Assembly (NCBI GenBank): GCA_947626195.1
Contig: CANQRF010000004.1
Coordinates: forward strand, 62,001 to 126,000
DNA length: 64,000 bases
DNA from: an uncultured Eggerthellaceae bacterium
GTDB taxonomy: Bacteria > Actinomycetota > Coriobacteriia > Coriobacteriales > Eggerthellaceae
Reading direction: 5' to 3'
Part shown: piece after piece, positions 1 through 7,798 of the stretch
How positions within the stretch are numbered: position 1 is the stretch's first letter
Layout: every line of letters starts with the position of its first letter
Made by a program: the position numbers and the translations under genes
The notes under the pieces: model-generated
Seen by the model: only the letters and a program-made list of their open reading frames with translations
Told to the model about the DNA's origin: nothing
The model's database searches: none

Positions 1-836
1 TTCAGGCCGCGGAGATAGAGCGGACGTACGGCTTGCCCGATTTTGAGGAGAAATCCCGAAAGTGAAAAGAAGAAGAGAAATGTTCCGACGATGACGAGAA
101 TCGTTGAGGCGGCGAATTTCGGCCCGAGCTCCATGAGGCCGTTCTCCAGAAGGAGCTTGTATGCGAGCGCAATGCAGGCAAGGGCGAGCACGAACAGCAC
201 GAAGGAGAGCAAAAGGTTCGTGAGCCTCAGTGTTTCGTGGCGGCGTTCGGCCGCGATGAGCTGGATGATGGGCGTATGTGTAATTGCTCGCACATTGAAG
301 AGCGCGGAAAGCGCGAAAATGATCGCGAAAACCTCAAGGGTGAACACGAGGGCGTCGGCAGAGAACACAAAGGCGAATCCTCCGGCCTCGGCGACGTTGA
401 TTCCCGCTTGGAAGAGCGCTGCGGTGACGGCAAGTAGTACCTGCGAAACGCCGATGCCGAGAACGATGCCTGCGATAAGCGACGTTGCGCCCACGATAAG
501 CGATTCCCAGAGGATGATGCCGCTCACCTGCGTCGGCTGCATCCCGAGCAAAAGGTAGAGGCCGAACTCCTTCTTGCGCCGGCGGATGAGGAAGCGGTTC
601 GCGTACACGACGAGAAAGACGAGCACACCTGCGATGAAGATGGAGACGCCGCCGATCACGGTGCCGAGCAGCCCGAAGATCTTGTCCTGCGTCTCGTTGA
701 ACGCGAGTACGCCTTGCTGCGTCGCCATGGCGTTGAAGGCGTAGAACACCGCAACGCCGAGCATCACGGTGACGAAATAGATGGCAAAGTCCTTGAACGA
801 TTTGCGCACGTTGCCAAACGCGATCTTAGCAAGCAT
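1..836 (-). CDS. BceB-type ABC transporter permease (partial, C-terminus beyond window)
   Basis: FtsX-family permease of the bacitracin/antimicrobial-peptide exporter type. The protein begins MLAKIAFGNVRKSFKDFAIY, with a first membrane helix right after it. A second and third helix flank an RRRKKEFGLYLLLGM stretch, which is characteristic of BceB proteins between TM2 and TM3. About 278 residues are visible; the family is usually 600-700 residues with ten helices, so more than half lies outside the window. The start is the ATG at 836, which overlaps the end of the upstream ATPase gene by 11 bp, so the two are cotranscribed and translationally coupled. With the ATPase it would detoxify or flip cell-wall-active peptides. 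The divergent two-component system next door fits a BceRS-type sensing module. Family assignment is firm; the substrate is unknown. Confidence 0.88.
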   Translation of the reverse strand, partial: MLAKIAFGNVRKSFKDFAIYFVTVMLGVAVFYAFNAMATQQGVLAFNETQDKIFGLLGTVIGGVSIFIAGVLVFLVVYANRFLIRRRKKEFGLYLLLGMQPTQVSGIILWESLIVGATSLIAGIVLGIGVSQVLLAVTAALFQAGINVAEAGGFAFVFSADALVFTLEVFAIIFALSALFNVRAITHTPIIQLIAAERRHETLRLTNLLLSFVLFVLALACIALAYKLLLENGLMELGPKFAASTILVIVGTFLFFFSLSGFLLKIGQAVRPLYLRGL

Positions 837-1668
837 GATCCGCCTCCTCGTCGAACTGTGCGGTGAGTGCGCAGATGTCGCGATAGAAGCGCAGGCGTGC
901 GGCATCGTTGTGCGGGGCGTCGTTGCGGCGCAGCTCGGCGGCGATCTGTCCGTCGCGCAGGAGAAGGATGCGGTCGCAGAAGCTCGCAGCATGGGCGTCG
1001 TGGGTCACCATGAGGATGGTGGAGCCGATGCCGTTCAACACCTCGAGGCTTCTCAAAAGCTGGAGCGCCGAGCGCGAGTCGAGCGCTCCCGTGGGCTCGT
1101 CTGCGAGGATGATGGCGGGGTGGGAGATGGTCGCCCGTGCCGCCGCGACGCGCTGGCGCTGGCCGCCCGACATCTGGTAGGGATAGCGATCGAGCACATC
1201 GTCGATGGAAAGCTGCGTGGCGATCTGACGGACGCGCGCCTTCACCTCCTTCGCCGGGGCATGGCGGATAGTGAGGGCAAGCGCGATGTTCTCGAAGCCG
1301 GTCAGCGTGTCGAGAAGGTTCGCGTCTTGGAAGATGAACCCGAGGCTATCGCGACGAAAACGGCTGAGTGCTTTCGGCGCGAGCGAAGTCAGCTCGCGAT
1401 CGGCGATGACGATGCTTCCCGCCGAAGGTCGGTCGATGGTGGCGATACAGTTGAGCAGCGTCGATTTCCCTGAGCCCGAAGGGCCCATGATGCCCACGAA
1501 CTCGCCATCGCCAATGGTGAGATTCACGTTCGAGAGCGCGTCGGTGTAGGCTCCGCTTTCGTTGTTCGAGCGGCTTTGCGTGCGACGTCCGGCGGGGCCG
1601 TAGCGCTTGGAGAGGGCAGTGACGACAACGACGGGTTTTGTTGCTTGCGGTGGGAATGGATAGGGCAT
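826..1668 (-). CDS. BceA-type ABC transporter ATP-binding protein
   Basis: Cytoplasmic ATPase of the peptide-resistance ABC exporter, 280 residues. It carries a Walker A GPSGSGKST near residue 62, a Q-loop (FQDANLL), the signature MSGGQRQR, Walker B IILADEP and a switch histidine (VTHD). This is the MacB/LolD/BceA pattern. The start chosen is the ATG at 1668 because AAAGGAGG lies four bases upstream; the frame stays open for 35 more codons, but those residues do not look conserved. An insert of about 15 residues (RRTQSRSNNESGAYT) lies between the first strand and Walker A. Its stop overlaps the permease start. It is transcribed away from the response regulator and kinase, as is usual for Bce modules. 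Confidence 0.92.
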   Translation of the reverse strand: MPYPFPPQATKPVVVVTALSKRYGPAGRRTQSRSNNESGAYTDALSNVNLTIGDGEFVGIMGPSGSGKSTLLNCIATIDRPSAGSIVIADRELTSLAPKALSRFRRDSLGFIFQDANLLDTLTGFENIALALTIRHAPAKEVKARVRQIATQLSIDDVLDRYPYQMSGGQRQRVAAARATISHPAIILADEPTGALDSRSALQLLRSLEVLNGIGSTILMVTHDAHAASFCDRILLLRDGQIAAELRRNDAPHNDAARLRFYRDICALTAQFDEEADHAC

Positions 1669-2000
1669 GGCGCCTCCTTTGTTTGTGTTGCGATGGATCG
1701 GACGGGCGGCGTGCTGCGCGTGATCGTTTGGACGAAAGCCCAGAGGGCGGCCGTACGGTCGTCTTATGTGCACAGCAGGTCGCCTCCGTCATTTCCCCAG
1801 ATTAGCGAAGGCTCCCAACATGGTCTTTGGCCGCCCCTTGCGAAAAGCTTGAGCATCCTTACATTTGCCTTACTTCGCAAAACGGCAAGTGCGTGTTGTG
1901 CCGATCGTGGAATAATGGGAAAGGGGCCGCGAACCAGCATGTTGAAGTCAAAGTGCGCTGGGCCGCGAACCAGCGCGCAGATTGCGGAGAGGAGGCGTTT

Positions 2001-2720
2001 GTGGAAGATGGGCAGTTGCTGAGCAAGCGCATCGCGATCGTCGATGATGAGCCCGAGCTTGCATTTCTCGTGAAGACCATCTTGGCGAACGCTGGCTTTT
2101 CGTATGTCGAGAGCTTCACCGACCCGCAAAGCGCCCTCGACGCCTCCTCCTGTGAAGCAGGGCGCATGTTTCAACTCTTCATCCTCGATGTCATGATGCC
2201 CGCCATGGATGGCTACGAGCTTCTCGCGCGCCTGAAGAGCCTCGCGCCCTATGCGCGCGTGCCCGCGATCTTCCTCACGGCGAAAGATGAGCCGAGCGAC
2301 AAGGTTTCCGGCCTCATGGTGGGCGCCGACGACTACATCACGAAGCCGTTTCTGCCGCAGGAGCTGGTGCTGCGGGTGAAGGCGCTGCTGCGTCGCTGCT
2401 ATAGCGACGAGAGCACGCAGTGCGTCCTTGAGGATGCAACCATCGATTTCGGCACGGCGGAGGCGGTGCGCCCCGACGGAAGCCGCATTCAGCTGACCGC
2501 CAAGGAGTTCGAGATCATCCGCGTGCTCGACCGCAACGCTGGGCGCATCGTGACGATCGACGCGCTCTGCGAGGCACTTTGGGGCACGGGCTTCGGATAC
2601 GAGAACTCGCTCATGGCGCATATCAGGCGCTTGCGGGAAAAGATCGAGCGCGACCCTTCGGCGCCGAAATCGCTCGTGACGATCAAGGGGCTTGGCTACA
2701 AGCTGAATGTGAAGCGCTGA
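2001..2720 (+). CDS. OmpR/PhoB-family response regulator
   Basis: Two-component transcription regulator of 239 residues. The receiver domain (about 1-125) has the acidic pair (VDDE), the phospho-acceptor Asp in FILDVMMPAMDGYE, the Thr in FLTAKD and the Lys in YITKPF. A winged-helix DNA-binding domain follows (about 140-235, with LTAKEFEIIRVL and LVTIKGLGYKL). I start it at GTG 2001 because GAGGAGG lies six bases upstream. An upstream ATG at 1827 is in frame, but the 58 extra residues resemble no receiver N-terminus. It is followed by the sensor kinase with only about 20 bases between, and is divergent from the Bce-type transporter, its probable target. Confidence 0.93.
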   Translation: MEDGQLLSKRIAIVDDEPELAFLVKTILANAGFSYVESFTDPQSALDASSCEAGRMFQLFILDVMMPAMDGYELLARLKSLAPYARVPAIFLTAKDEPSDKVSGLMVGADDYITKPFLPQELVLRVKALLRRCYSDESTQCVLEDATIDFGTAEAVRPDGSRIQLTAKEFEIIRVLDRNAGRIVTIDALCEALWGTGFGYENSLMAHIRRLREKIERDPSAPKSLVTIKGLGYKLNVKR

Positions 2721-2739
2721 TGGGTTGATTGATGGGCCG

Positions 2740-4374
2740 ATGGGTGGATTGATGGAAGAATCACCGAACGCACCGGCGGGCGCACCGAGGGGCAAATCGC
2801 CGAACGCACCGGCGGGCGCACCGAGGGGCAAATCGCCGCAAAACGGGAAAGCTTCGGCGCGTGGGGCGCGGCGGCACCGTCGCAAGGGTCTTCGATTCGC
2901 ACGTTTTTTCACGAAGCAGCTCTTGGCATGTATTGCGATCGGCTTCATCCTCATCGTCGTCGATCTGGTCATTTTCATTAGCGTGGCGATCCATGAAAAC
3001 GACGCCATGTTCAACGAAACCGTTCCCAGCCATGTCACCCGCGATGTGAACGCGGAGCTGGTTGCGGACGATTCCGCAGAAGGGACCTTGCGCCTTTCCT
3101 CCGAAGGGCAGAAGATCCTCGCGGACCATCATGCATGGGCGCTCGTGATGGACGAGGTGGGGCAGGTGATTTTGGAGGAGGGCGTGCCGGACGCCGTTCC
3201 GCGATCCTTCGACGCATCGTCGGTGGCCATGGCGGCGCACTATGGCTATGTGGGGGATTACTCGGTGTTTTTCTGGGATCGCGGCGACAGCCTTTTGATG
3301 GTGGGCTTCCCGCCCGGCAGCTATTGGCAGATACTGCTCTACTATCCCGAGGAGGCGGTTGCCCGCGCCCCGTTCTACATTCTTTTGACGCTGGGCATCG
3401 ATCTTGCGATCATGTTGGTGTTTTTCCTGCTCACGCGGCAACGCACGGTGCGCGCCATCGATCCCATCGGGGATGCGCTGGAAAGCCTTTCCGAAGGTAA
3501 GCCGACAGAGCTTGCGCTCAAGGGCGATCTGAAGGAGGTGGGTGCCTCCATTACTGAAACGTCGCGCATCATGCAGGAGAAAGACCAGGCGCGTGAGCTG
3601 TGGATCCGCGGCATTTCCCATGATGTCCGCACCCCGCTTTCGATTATCGTCGGATATGCCGACGAGATTTCGCAGGCGAACGCGGAGGACGATGTGCGGG
3701 AAAGTGCCGACCGCATCAAAGATCAGGCGCTCAAGATCAAAGGGCTTGTCGCCGATCTCAACACGGCCTCCCATCTCGTGTTTGCGAATGAGCCGCTTAC
3801 GTTGGAGGCGGTGAACATCGCGCAGCTTCTTCGCGCGCTTGCGGCGGAAACGCTGAACAATGCTGCCGACGAACGCTATCCGATCTCGTTGGTGGTGGAA
3901 GAAGGCGCCGGCGATCTCATCGTGGAGGGCGATGCGCGCCTGCTCCGCCGTGCCTTCGAGAACGTGCTCGCCAACGCGCGGGTGCACAATTCGGAAGGCT
4001 GCGCCATCACCTGCACGCTGAGCGTTGTGGGGCAGGGTGTGGGGAAGAGCGCTGAGCGGGGCGCGTGGGCGGAAGCGGCGACAGGTGACGGCTTGAAAGC
4101 GCAGCATGGGGCGGCCTTCGGCGCAGGTGCGTTTGCGCAGATCGTCATCGCTGACGATGGTGTGGGCATAGGCGAAGAGGCTCTCAGGAAGCTGCGCGGG
4201 CGCATCGCCGTGGCGCGCACCCAGACGAACCCCCTTCATGGAGACGAGCACGGGTTGGGGCTTCTGCTCGTCGACCGCATCGTCGCGCTCCATGGGGGCG
4301 ACATGGCGCTTTCATCGCACGACGGCTTCCAAGTGCGCATTACCCTGCCCTGCTCTCCTGCGCTTGCTAAATAA
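2740..4374 (+). CDS. sensor histidine kinase with extracytoplasmic sensor domain
   Basis: Membrane histidine kinase partnered with the response regulator just upstream. TM1 lies at about residues 56-81, TM2 about 204-225, with roughly 120 residues outside between them. HAMP-like sequence follows, then a HisKA box GISHDVRTPLSII (His near residue 294), N-box FENVLANARVHN, G1 VIADDGVGIG and G2 GLGLLLVDRIV. The large extracytoplasmic domain differs from classic BceS kinases, which sense through almost no external loop. The first ~50 residues are odd: two exact-length copies of a 12-residue unit (SPNAPAGAPRGK) and then a basic stretch before TM1. The start is uncertain: ATG 2740 is chosen, ATG 2752 or TTG 2725 are alternatives, and none has a strong ribosome site. 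Confidence 0.9.
   Translation: MGGLMEESPNAPAGAPRGKSPNAPAGAPRGKSPQNGKASARGARRHRRKGLRFARFFTKQLLACIAIGFILIVVDLVIFISVAIHENDAMFNETVPSHVTRDVNAELVADDSAEGTLRLSSEGQKILADHHAWALVMDEVGQVILEEGVPDAVPRSFDASSVAMAAHYGYVGDYSVFFWDRGDSLLMVGFPPGSYWQILLYYPEEAVARAPFYILLTLGIDLAIMLVFFLLTRQRTVRAIDPIGDALESLSEGKPTELALKGDLKEVGASITETSRIMQEKDQARELWIRGISHDVRTPLSIIVGYADEISQANAEDDVRESADRIKDQALKIKGLVADLNTASHLVFANEPLTLEAVNIAQLLRALAAETLNNAADERYPISLVVEEGAGDLIVEGDARLLRRAFENVLANARVHNSEGCAITCTLSVVGQGVGKSAERGAWAEAATGDGLKAQHGAAFGAGAFAQIVIADDGVGIGEEALRKLRGRIAVARTQTNPLHGDEHGLGLLLVDRIVALHGGDMALSSHDGFQVRITLPCSPALAK
2761..2832 (+). repeat. two tandem 36-bp repeats inside the kinase gene
   Basis: Copy 1 is 2761-2796 and copy 2 is 2797-2832; they differ only at the third base (tca versus tcg). 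Each encodes SPNAPAGAPRGK, on the cytoplasmic side before TM1. The in-frame 36-bp period suggests slippage expansion of a disordered linker. Confidence 0.9.
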
Positions 4375-4741
4375 ACAGGAAAAGTATAAAAAGGTTTACT
4401 GTCTCTTTTCCTCTACGATGATATCTTTAGCATCTTCTGCCAATTCTTTCGGTCTCCCTTGACTTTTTTATATCCATATTCATATTGAAACACTGCTACT
4501 ATTTATGATTCGATTTTCCGGAATGTCGGATGCGGGCCTCAAGCCTCATCACAGCTAGGCCCGAAACAAGCGCAGTGAGTCGTTTGTGGCGGTTACAAAT
4601 ATGCCACTGCGCGGGTTGGTTGTCATTGCTCCATGCTCATTGAGTGGGATGGCCATGTGTGTTTCTGCTACGCTATAAATAAACATATCGAGACGCAGCA
4701 TTCGAGCACTTCGATAGCGAAGATCCGACCATCGCAATCAG
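4375..4741. other. 367-bp AT-richer intergenic region
   Basis: No convincing gene. Just after the kinase stop, AGGAAAAG (4377-4384) pairs perfectly with CTTTTCCT (4405-4412) across a 20-base loop. This could end the regulator/kinase transcript but lacks a clear T-run. The base composition is visibly lower in GC than the neighbours. A 60-codon minus-strand frame (4555-4737) has no recognisable features. The region adjoins phage-derived debris and may be degenerate mobile DNA. Confidence 0.5.
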
Positions 4742-5027
4742 CTACTGTTCCTTGTTGATGATCAGCCGTTGTCCCGCATAGATACGGTCGGGGTCGCTGA
4801 TGCCGTTGTCGGATGCGATCTTTTGATAGGTCGTGCCGAACTTGCCCGCCATCGTGTCAATCACCAGATCGATGAGGTCGGCTTTGGAAACGTCGGTGCT
4901 GGCTGGCGAAGCTGGGCGAAACGTAGCTCCTGCCCTGGGTTGCCTTGACTATCACGAAATCCGATGGCACGCCCGCGAGGTTTATGCCGGCGTTGTGGCT
5001 CGAGATGTCGATTCCGTTCATAGCCAT
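4742..5027 (-). pseudogene. phage-type GH25 lysozyme/LysM endolysin remnant
   Basis: Reading from ATG 5027 (AAGGGG upstream) gives MAMNGIDISSHNAGINLAGV followed by PSDFVIVKATQG. This is the start of a glycosyl-hydrolase-25 muramidase, including the catalytic-type Asp of GIDIS and the IVKATQG strand. After about 38 residues the frame loses similarity. In another frame the DNA encodes a LysM-like peptidoglycan-binding end (DLIDLVIDTMAGKFGTTYQK, then DPDRIYAGQRLIINKEQ and a stop at 4742). Both ends of an endolysin are thus present, but the middle (about 150-250 residues in intact enzymes) is deleted and the joint is out of frame. I infer an internal deletion of a prophage or phage-acquired lysis gene. 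It cannot make an active enzyme. Confidence 0.82.
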
Positions 5028-5094
5028 TGTGAACGCCCCTTCAATCGTGCGCGGCAAGACGATATGGCCTGCTGAGGCAGACCATATCCAACGA

Positions 5095-5886
5095 CTAGTT
5101 CTCCGGTGGAATTTCCCGTTTGGCCGCTTGCTCCTTGTCGCCCTGCGCTTTGTCGGCCGGCGTACCCTTCGTCGGCGACGCATCTTTCGCCTGCATCTGC
5201 TTTGGCGTCGCGTTCTTCGCTTGCGTCCGCTTCGGCGAAGCATTCTTCGTCGTCGGCGCATCCTTCGCTTGCGTCTGCTTCGTTCCCGGAGCATTCTTTG
5301 GCAGCGGCCCGTTCAGCTGCGCCGAAAGGCCCAAGGGGAGCAGCCGCGAGTAGTCCTGCGCGTTCAAGAGCTCAATGTTTCCGATCTGCAGGATGTCCTT
5401 GGCGCGCTTCGTCGCCACTTCGGGAAGGGGAGGCGCCATCTCGTAGATGTGATCGACGCGCTGCTGCAGGTCGTCGCGCCGCGCGACGATGTCCTGGATC
5501 TTCAGGTTGTTGAAATCGGTGAGCAGGGAGACGTATTCCTGCGAGATCGCGAGCAGATCGTCGGCCGTGCTCTTATGGCGCGAGGCCAGCTCTTCGAGCT
5601 TCGCGCCGCGTATATAGAGGTTCAGTCCGAAGAGCGCGATCGCCAAGACCGTCGAGACGAGCGCCATCGCGGTGGAGTTCGTGATCACCACGCTCAGGCA
5701 GCCGGCAGAGGTGAGCGCCGTGATGGTGATCTGTATGAGCGAGATCACGCTCTGCTTCTTCGTCGTGAAATACTCGGCTTGGCGGTGCCGCTCGCGTGAG
5801 AAGATGATCCCCACGTACAGCTCGGTGAGCTGCGACCATAAGCGCTCGCGATAGGATGCCTCGTCGTTCATAAACACCTCGTTCAT
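5095..5886 (-). CDS. SLATT-domain two-TM protein with lysine-rich repeat tail
   Basis: A membrane protein of about 263 residues. The N-terminal helical segment (YRERLWSQLTELYVGIIFSR) is followed by two adjacent hydrophobic helices (about 45-68 and 71-90). A long charged helical region then follows (LEELASRHKSTADDLLAISQ and RRDDLQQRVDHIYEMAPPLP). This layout matches SLATT domains, predicted pore-forming or membrane-perturbing effectors of nucleotide-signal and reverse-transcriptase conflict systems. Residues from about 195 onward form a Lys/Thr/Ala/Pro tail with three degenerate QAK(D/N)A(S/T)P units. No CD-NTase, SMODS or reverse transcriptase lies nearby, so it is an orphan. ATG 5886 is chosen because GGAGG lies five bases upstream; GTG 5892 overlaps that site. 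Family assignment is by pattern only. Confidence 0.68.
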   Translation of the reverse strand: MNEVFMNDEASYRERLWSQLTELYVGIIFSRERHRQAEYFTTKKQSVISLIQITITALTSAGCLSVVITNSTAMALVSTVLAIALFGLNLYIRGAKLEELASRHKSTADDLLAISQEYVSLLTDFNNLKIQDIVARRDDLQQRVDHIYEMAPPLPEVATKRAKDILQIGNIELLNAQDYSRLLPLGLSAQLNGPLPKNAPGTKQTQAKDAPTTKNASPKRTQAKNATPKQMQAKDASPTKGTPADKAQGDKEQAAKREIPPEN

Positions 5887-5938
5887 CTGCACCTCCGGTC
5901 ACCGCAATCGCTCGTGCCTGCCGAGCCAAGAGCCTCTG

Positions 5939-5961
5939 TGCCTCGTCTCCCTCACGAGGCA
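5939..5961. other. 8-bp perfect hairpin between SLATT and LoaP genes
   Basis: TGCCTCGT (5939-5946) pairs with ACGAGGCA (5954-5961) over a 7-base loop. Outer bases (CGCAATC near 5903 and GATTGCG near 5966) can extend the pairing. It follows the stop of the LoaP-like gene on the minus strand, but no T-run follows. It could be a weak terminator or an RNA structure in the SLATT leader. Confidence 0.45.
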
Positions 5962-6048
5962 GAAGTGATTGCGATAGCCTTAACCATGAGCATTATCGCC
6001 CAATCCCGCGCGAAAGCCAACGTGAAAGGCCAACGGGGGCTCTGTCGG

Positions 6049-6561
6049 TCAGGGAAGTTTCTTCACGATGCCGAGGCCGACTTTGGTGGTGATGGTGCGG
6101 CCGAACATGTCGATCTTCAAAAACGCGAGCCGCTTGCGCCGGTTGATGCTTTCGATCCAACCCGTATGGTTCATGAGCGGCCCTTTGAGGATGACGATCT
6201 TGTCGCCCTCGATGATTCCCTCGGACATGCCGATGGTCCGATTGTCGTTCGTGGTGAACGTGCTGATCCATTCGATGTCTTCTTCGGAGAGCGGGATGAA
6301 CCCTTCGTCGCTGCCGAGGACCTTGGTGAAGGTGGGAACGTTCCAAAGCTGTCGGTGAAGCTCCTCGATGTTGTGCGACACGACGATGATGTAGCCGGGG
6401 AACAGCGCCTTCTTGCGCATCTGCCACGATCCGCGAAACTTTATCATGGTCTCATATTGGAGGGAGAATGCCTCGTCAAGGCATGATTCATCCACGAGGC
6501 GCTTGATCATGGAAAGCGCACTCTCCTCAGACCCTGTTTTCACCTGCACAACGTACCACAC
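6049..6561 (-). CDS. NusG-like transcription antiterminator (LoaP-type)
   Basis: A 170-residue specialised NusG paralogue. The NGN domain starts VWYVVQVKTGSEE and includes FPGYIIV, with a C-terminal KOW domain (EGDKIVILKGPLMNHTGWIE, then RRKRLAFLKIDMFGR). LoaP proteins act on RNA polymerase during elongation to read through terminators in polysaccharide or secondary-metabolite operons. The neighbour on the opposite strand is a polysaccharide-type tyrosine kinase, as expected for this family. GTG 6561 is chosen because family members start right at the WYVVQ strand and GGGGGAG lies upstream. The in-frame extension to 6717 resembles nothing. Assignment to LoaP rather than another NusG paralogue rests on size, context and missing insertions. 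Confidence 0.85.
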   Translation of the reverse strand: MWYVVQVKTGSEESALSMIKRLVDESCLDEAFSLQYETMIKFRGSWQMRKKALFPGYIIVVSHNIEELHRQLWNVPTFTKVLGSDEGFIPLSEEDIEWISTFTTNDNRTIGMSEGIIEGDKIVILKGPLMNHTGWIESINRRKRLAFLKIDMFGRTITTKVGLGIVKKLP

Positions 6562-6609
6562 GGTTGTGAATCTCCCCCATATTGACCTGTCGGCAAAATT
6601 GCCTCGGAC

Positions 6610-6638
6610 ATAGTAGCACGTCAGATGGGAGGGCGTAA
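6610..6638 (-). promoter_or_regulatory. candidate promoter for the LoaP-like gene
   Basis: On the minus strand TTACGC (6638-6633) and TACTAT (6615-6610) are separated by 17 bases. The expected transcript start is near 6603, about 40 bases before the GTG start. Confidence 0.35.
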
Positions 6639-6643
6639 CGTTG

Positions 6644-6691
6644 GTTGAGCTGCTTGGCGGCATAACGTGTGCGCCGTGCAGCGGGAGCAAC
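6644..6691 (+). promoter_or_regulatory. bulged hairpin in the kinase leader, candidate LoaP target
   Basis: Three stacked stems: GTTG (6644-6647) with CAAC (6688-6691), GCTGC (6649-6653) with GCAGC (6678-6682), and GGCG (6656-6659) with CGCC (6672-6675). A symmetric tt/gt internal loop separates the last two. LoaP is known to act with an RNA hairpin in target leaders; the link to this hairpin is inference. Confidence 0.35.
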
Positions 6692-6877
6692 ATGCGGGCA
6701 TCGCAAAGTCGGCGCAACCTGCGTACGCCAAATGAGAGGCAAAAGGAATGGGAAAAAGGGAAAAAGATATTGCCTGCTCAAGAACACGCCCAAGATACGC
6801 TCAGATGGGTTAAACTGAGTACCTGCAACGCAATGGCTCGTTTGGAGCATACAAGAAGGTTAACGAGGAGACGCTCG

Positions 6878-7735
6878 GTGTTCAAAAAGAAAAAAGGCGG
6901 GAAAAAAGGCAAAGGCTCGGCCTCTCTCAACTCAACGGAAATGCAGAATGCGGTCAGCACGCTGTTCGCCAACATCAAGTTTTCATCGCCCGATCATCCC
7001 ATCAAGAAGCTCATGCTCACGAGCTCGGTTCCAAACGAGGGGAAGACCACCATTTCCGTCGAGCTTGCGAAGGTCATCGCCGCTTCGGGCGGGCGCGTGT
7101 GCTTGGTCGAGAACGACCTGCGCCGTCGCTCGCTTGCCTCAATGCTCAACGTTCATCCGAACGTCGGGTTCTATTCGGTGATCTCCGGCCAGACCCCGCT
7201 CAAACAGGCCGTTACGAAAACGGCGACCCCGAACCTCTATTTCCTCGACGTGGAACCGAACATCCCGAACCCTGCGGGAGTGCTCTCGTCCCACCGCTAC
7301 AAGGAGCTCGTGGAAGCGCTTGCGGAGCCCTTCGACTACGTGATTTTCGACACGCCTCCGGTGGGCACCTTCGTCGACGCCGCCGTCGCCTCCACGCTGA
7401 TGGACGGCGTGGTGATGGTGGTGCGCCTCAACGAGACGAAGCGCGATGACATGGTGCGCGCATTTGACCAGCTCAAACGTGCGAACGCCAACATCATCGG
7501 CGTCTGTGCGAACTTCGTTGAGATGGCGAAATCGAGCTACTACTATTATTCCTACTACTATAACGAGCAGGGCGAGCGTGTGAAGAAGAGCGTCGAGCCG
7601 GCTTCCTATAACGCGGCGTCGAAGGAGAACGTTTCGCTGCCCAAGACCATGAGGGGGGCGGATTCTCGCCAAGCGGCGAGCCATCAATCGGGGATGAAGC
7701 CCGCGCAATATAAGGACCATTCGCGGAAGCGCTAG
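6878..7735 (+). CDS. CpsD/CapB-type tyrosine kinase (BY-kinase)
   Basis: Cytoplasmic bacterial tyrosine kinase of 285 residues that normally controls capsule or exopolysaccharide chain length. Walker A is SSVPNEGKTT, Walker B is YVIFDTPPVG, and a C-terminal tyrosine cluster (SSYYYYSYYYNEQGERVKK) is the expected autophosphorylation site. The Walker A' motif reads CLVENDLRRR, so Glu-Asn replaces the usual Asp-Ala before the conserved Asp. The start is GTG 6878 with GAGGAG seven bases upstream; upstream in-frame codons look non-coding. A very basic N-terminus (FKKKKGGKKGKG) precedes the fold. The membrane activator (CpsC/Wzz) usually next to it is missing. A matching phosphatase lies 63 bp downstream. 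Confidence 0.88.
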   Translation: MFKKKKGGKKGKGSASLNSTEMQNAVSTLFANIKFSSPDHPIKKLMLTSSVPNEGKTTISVELAKVIAASGGRVCLVENDLRRRSLASMLNVHPNVGFYSVISGQTPLKQAVTKTATPNLYFLDVEPNIPNPAGVLSSHRYKELVEALAEPFDYVIFDTPPVGTFVDAAVASTLMDGVVMVVRLNETKRDDMVRAFDQLKRANANIIGVCANFVEMAKSSYYYYSYYYNEQGERVKKSVEPASYNAASKENVSLPKTMRGADSRQAASHQSGMKPAQYKDHSRKR

Positions 7736-7798
7736 CGTTTCGGTGCAGCACGTGGGTTTTATGGAAGCGCGGAACGGCCGATTGAGTTCTGGGAACCG

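Larger units (their letters stand above)
6562..6877. other. 316-bp divergent region with candidate leader of the kinase operon
   Basis: Lies between the LoaP-like gene (minus) and the tyrosine kinase (plus). It contains a candidate minus-strand promoter and a bulged hairpin at 6644-6691. The open frame extending upstream from the kinase shows no recognisable protein sequence. If the plus transcript starts near 6640, its leader is about 230 nt, long enough for regulation by antitermination. Confidence 0.5.

Noticed and set aside
2761-2832. CRISPR-like repeat
   Set aside because: Two abutting in-frame copies with no spacers, inside a coding gene.
1764-3038. 424-codon minus-strand frame opposite the regulator/kinase
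   Set aside because: Contains translated tandem repeats but overlaps two certain genes and has no recognisable domain.
4555-4737. 60-codon minus-strand frame in the AT-rich gap
   Set aside because: No ribosome site, no recognisable sequence; possibly part of the degraded phage material but unsupported.
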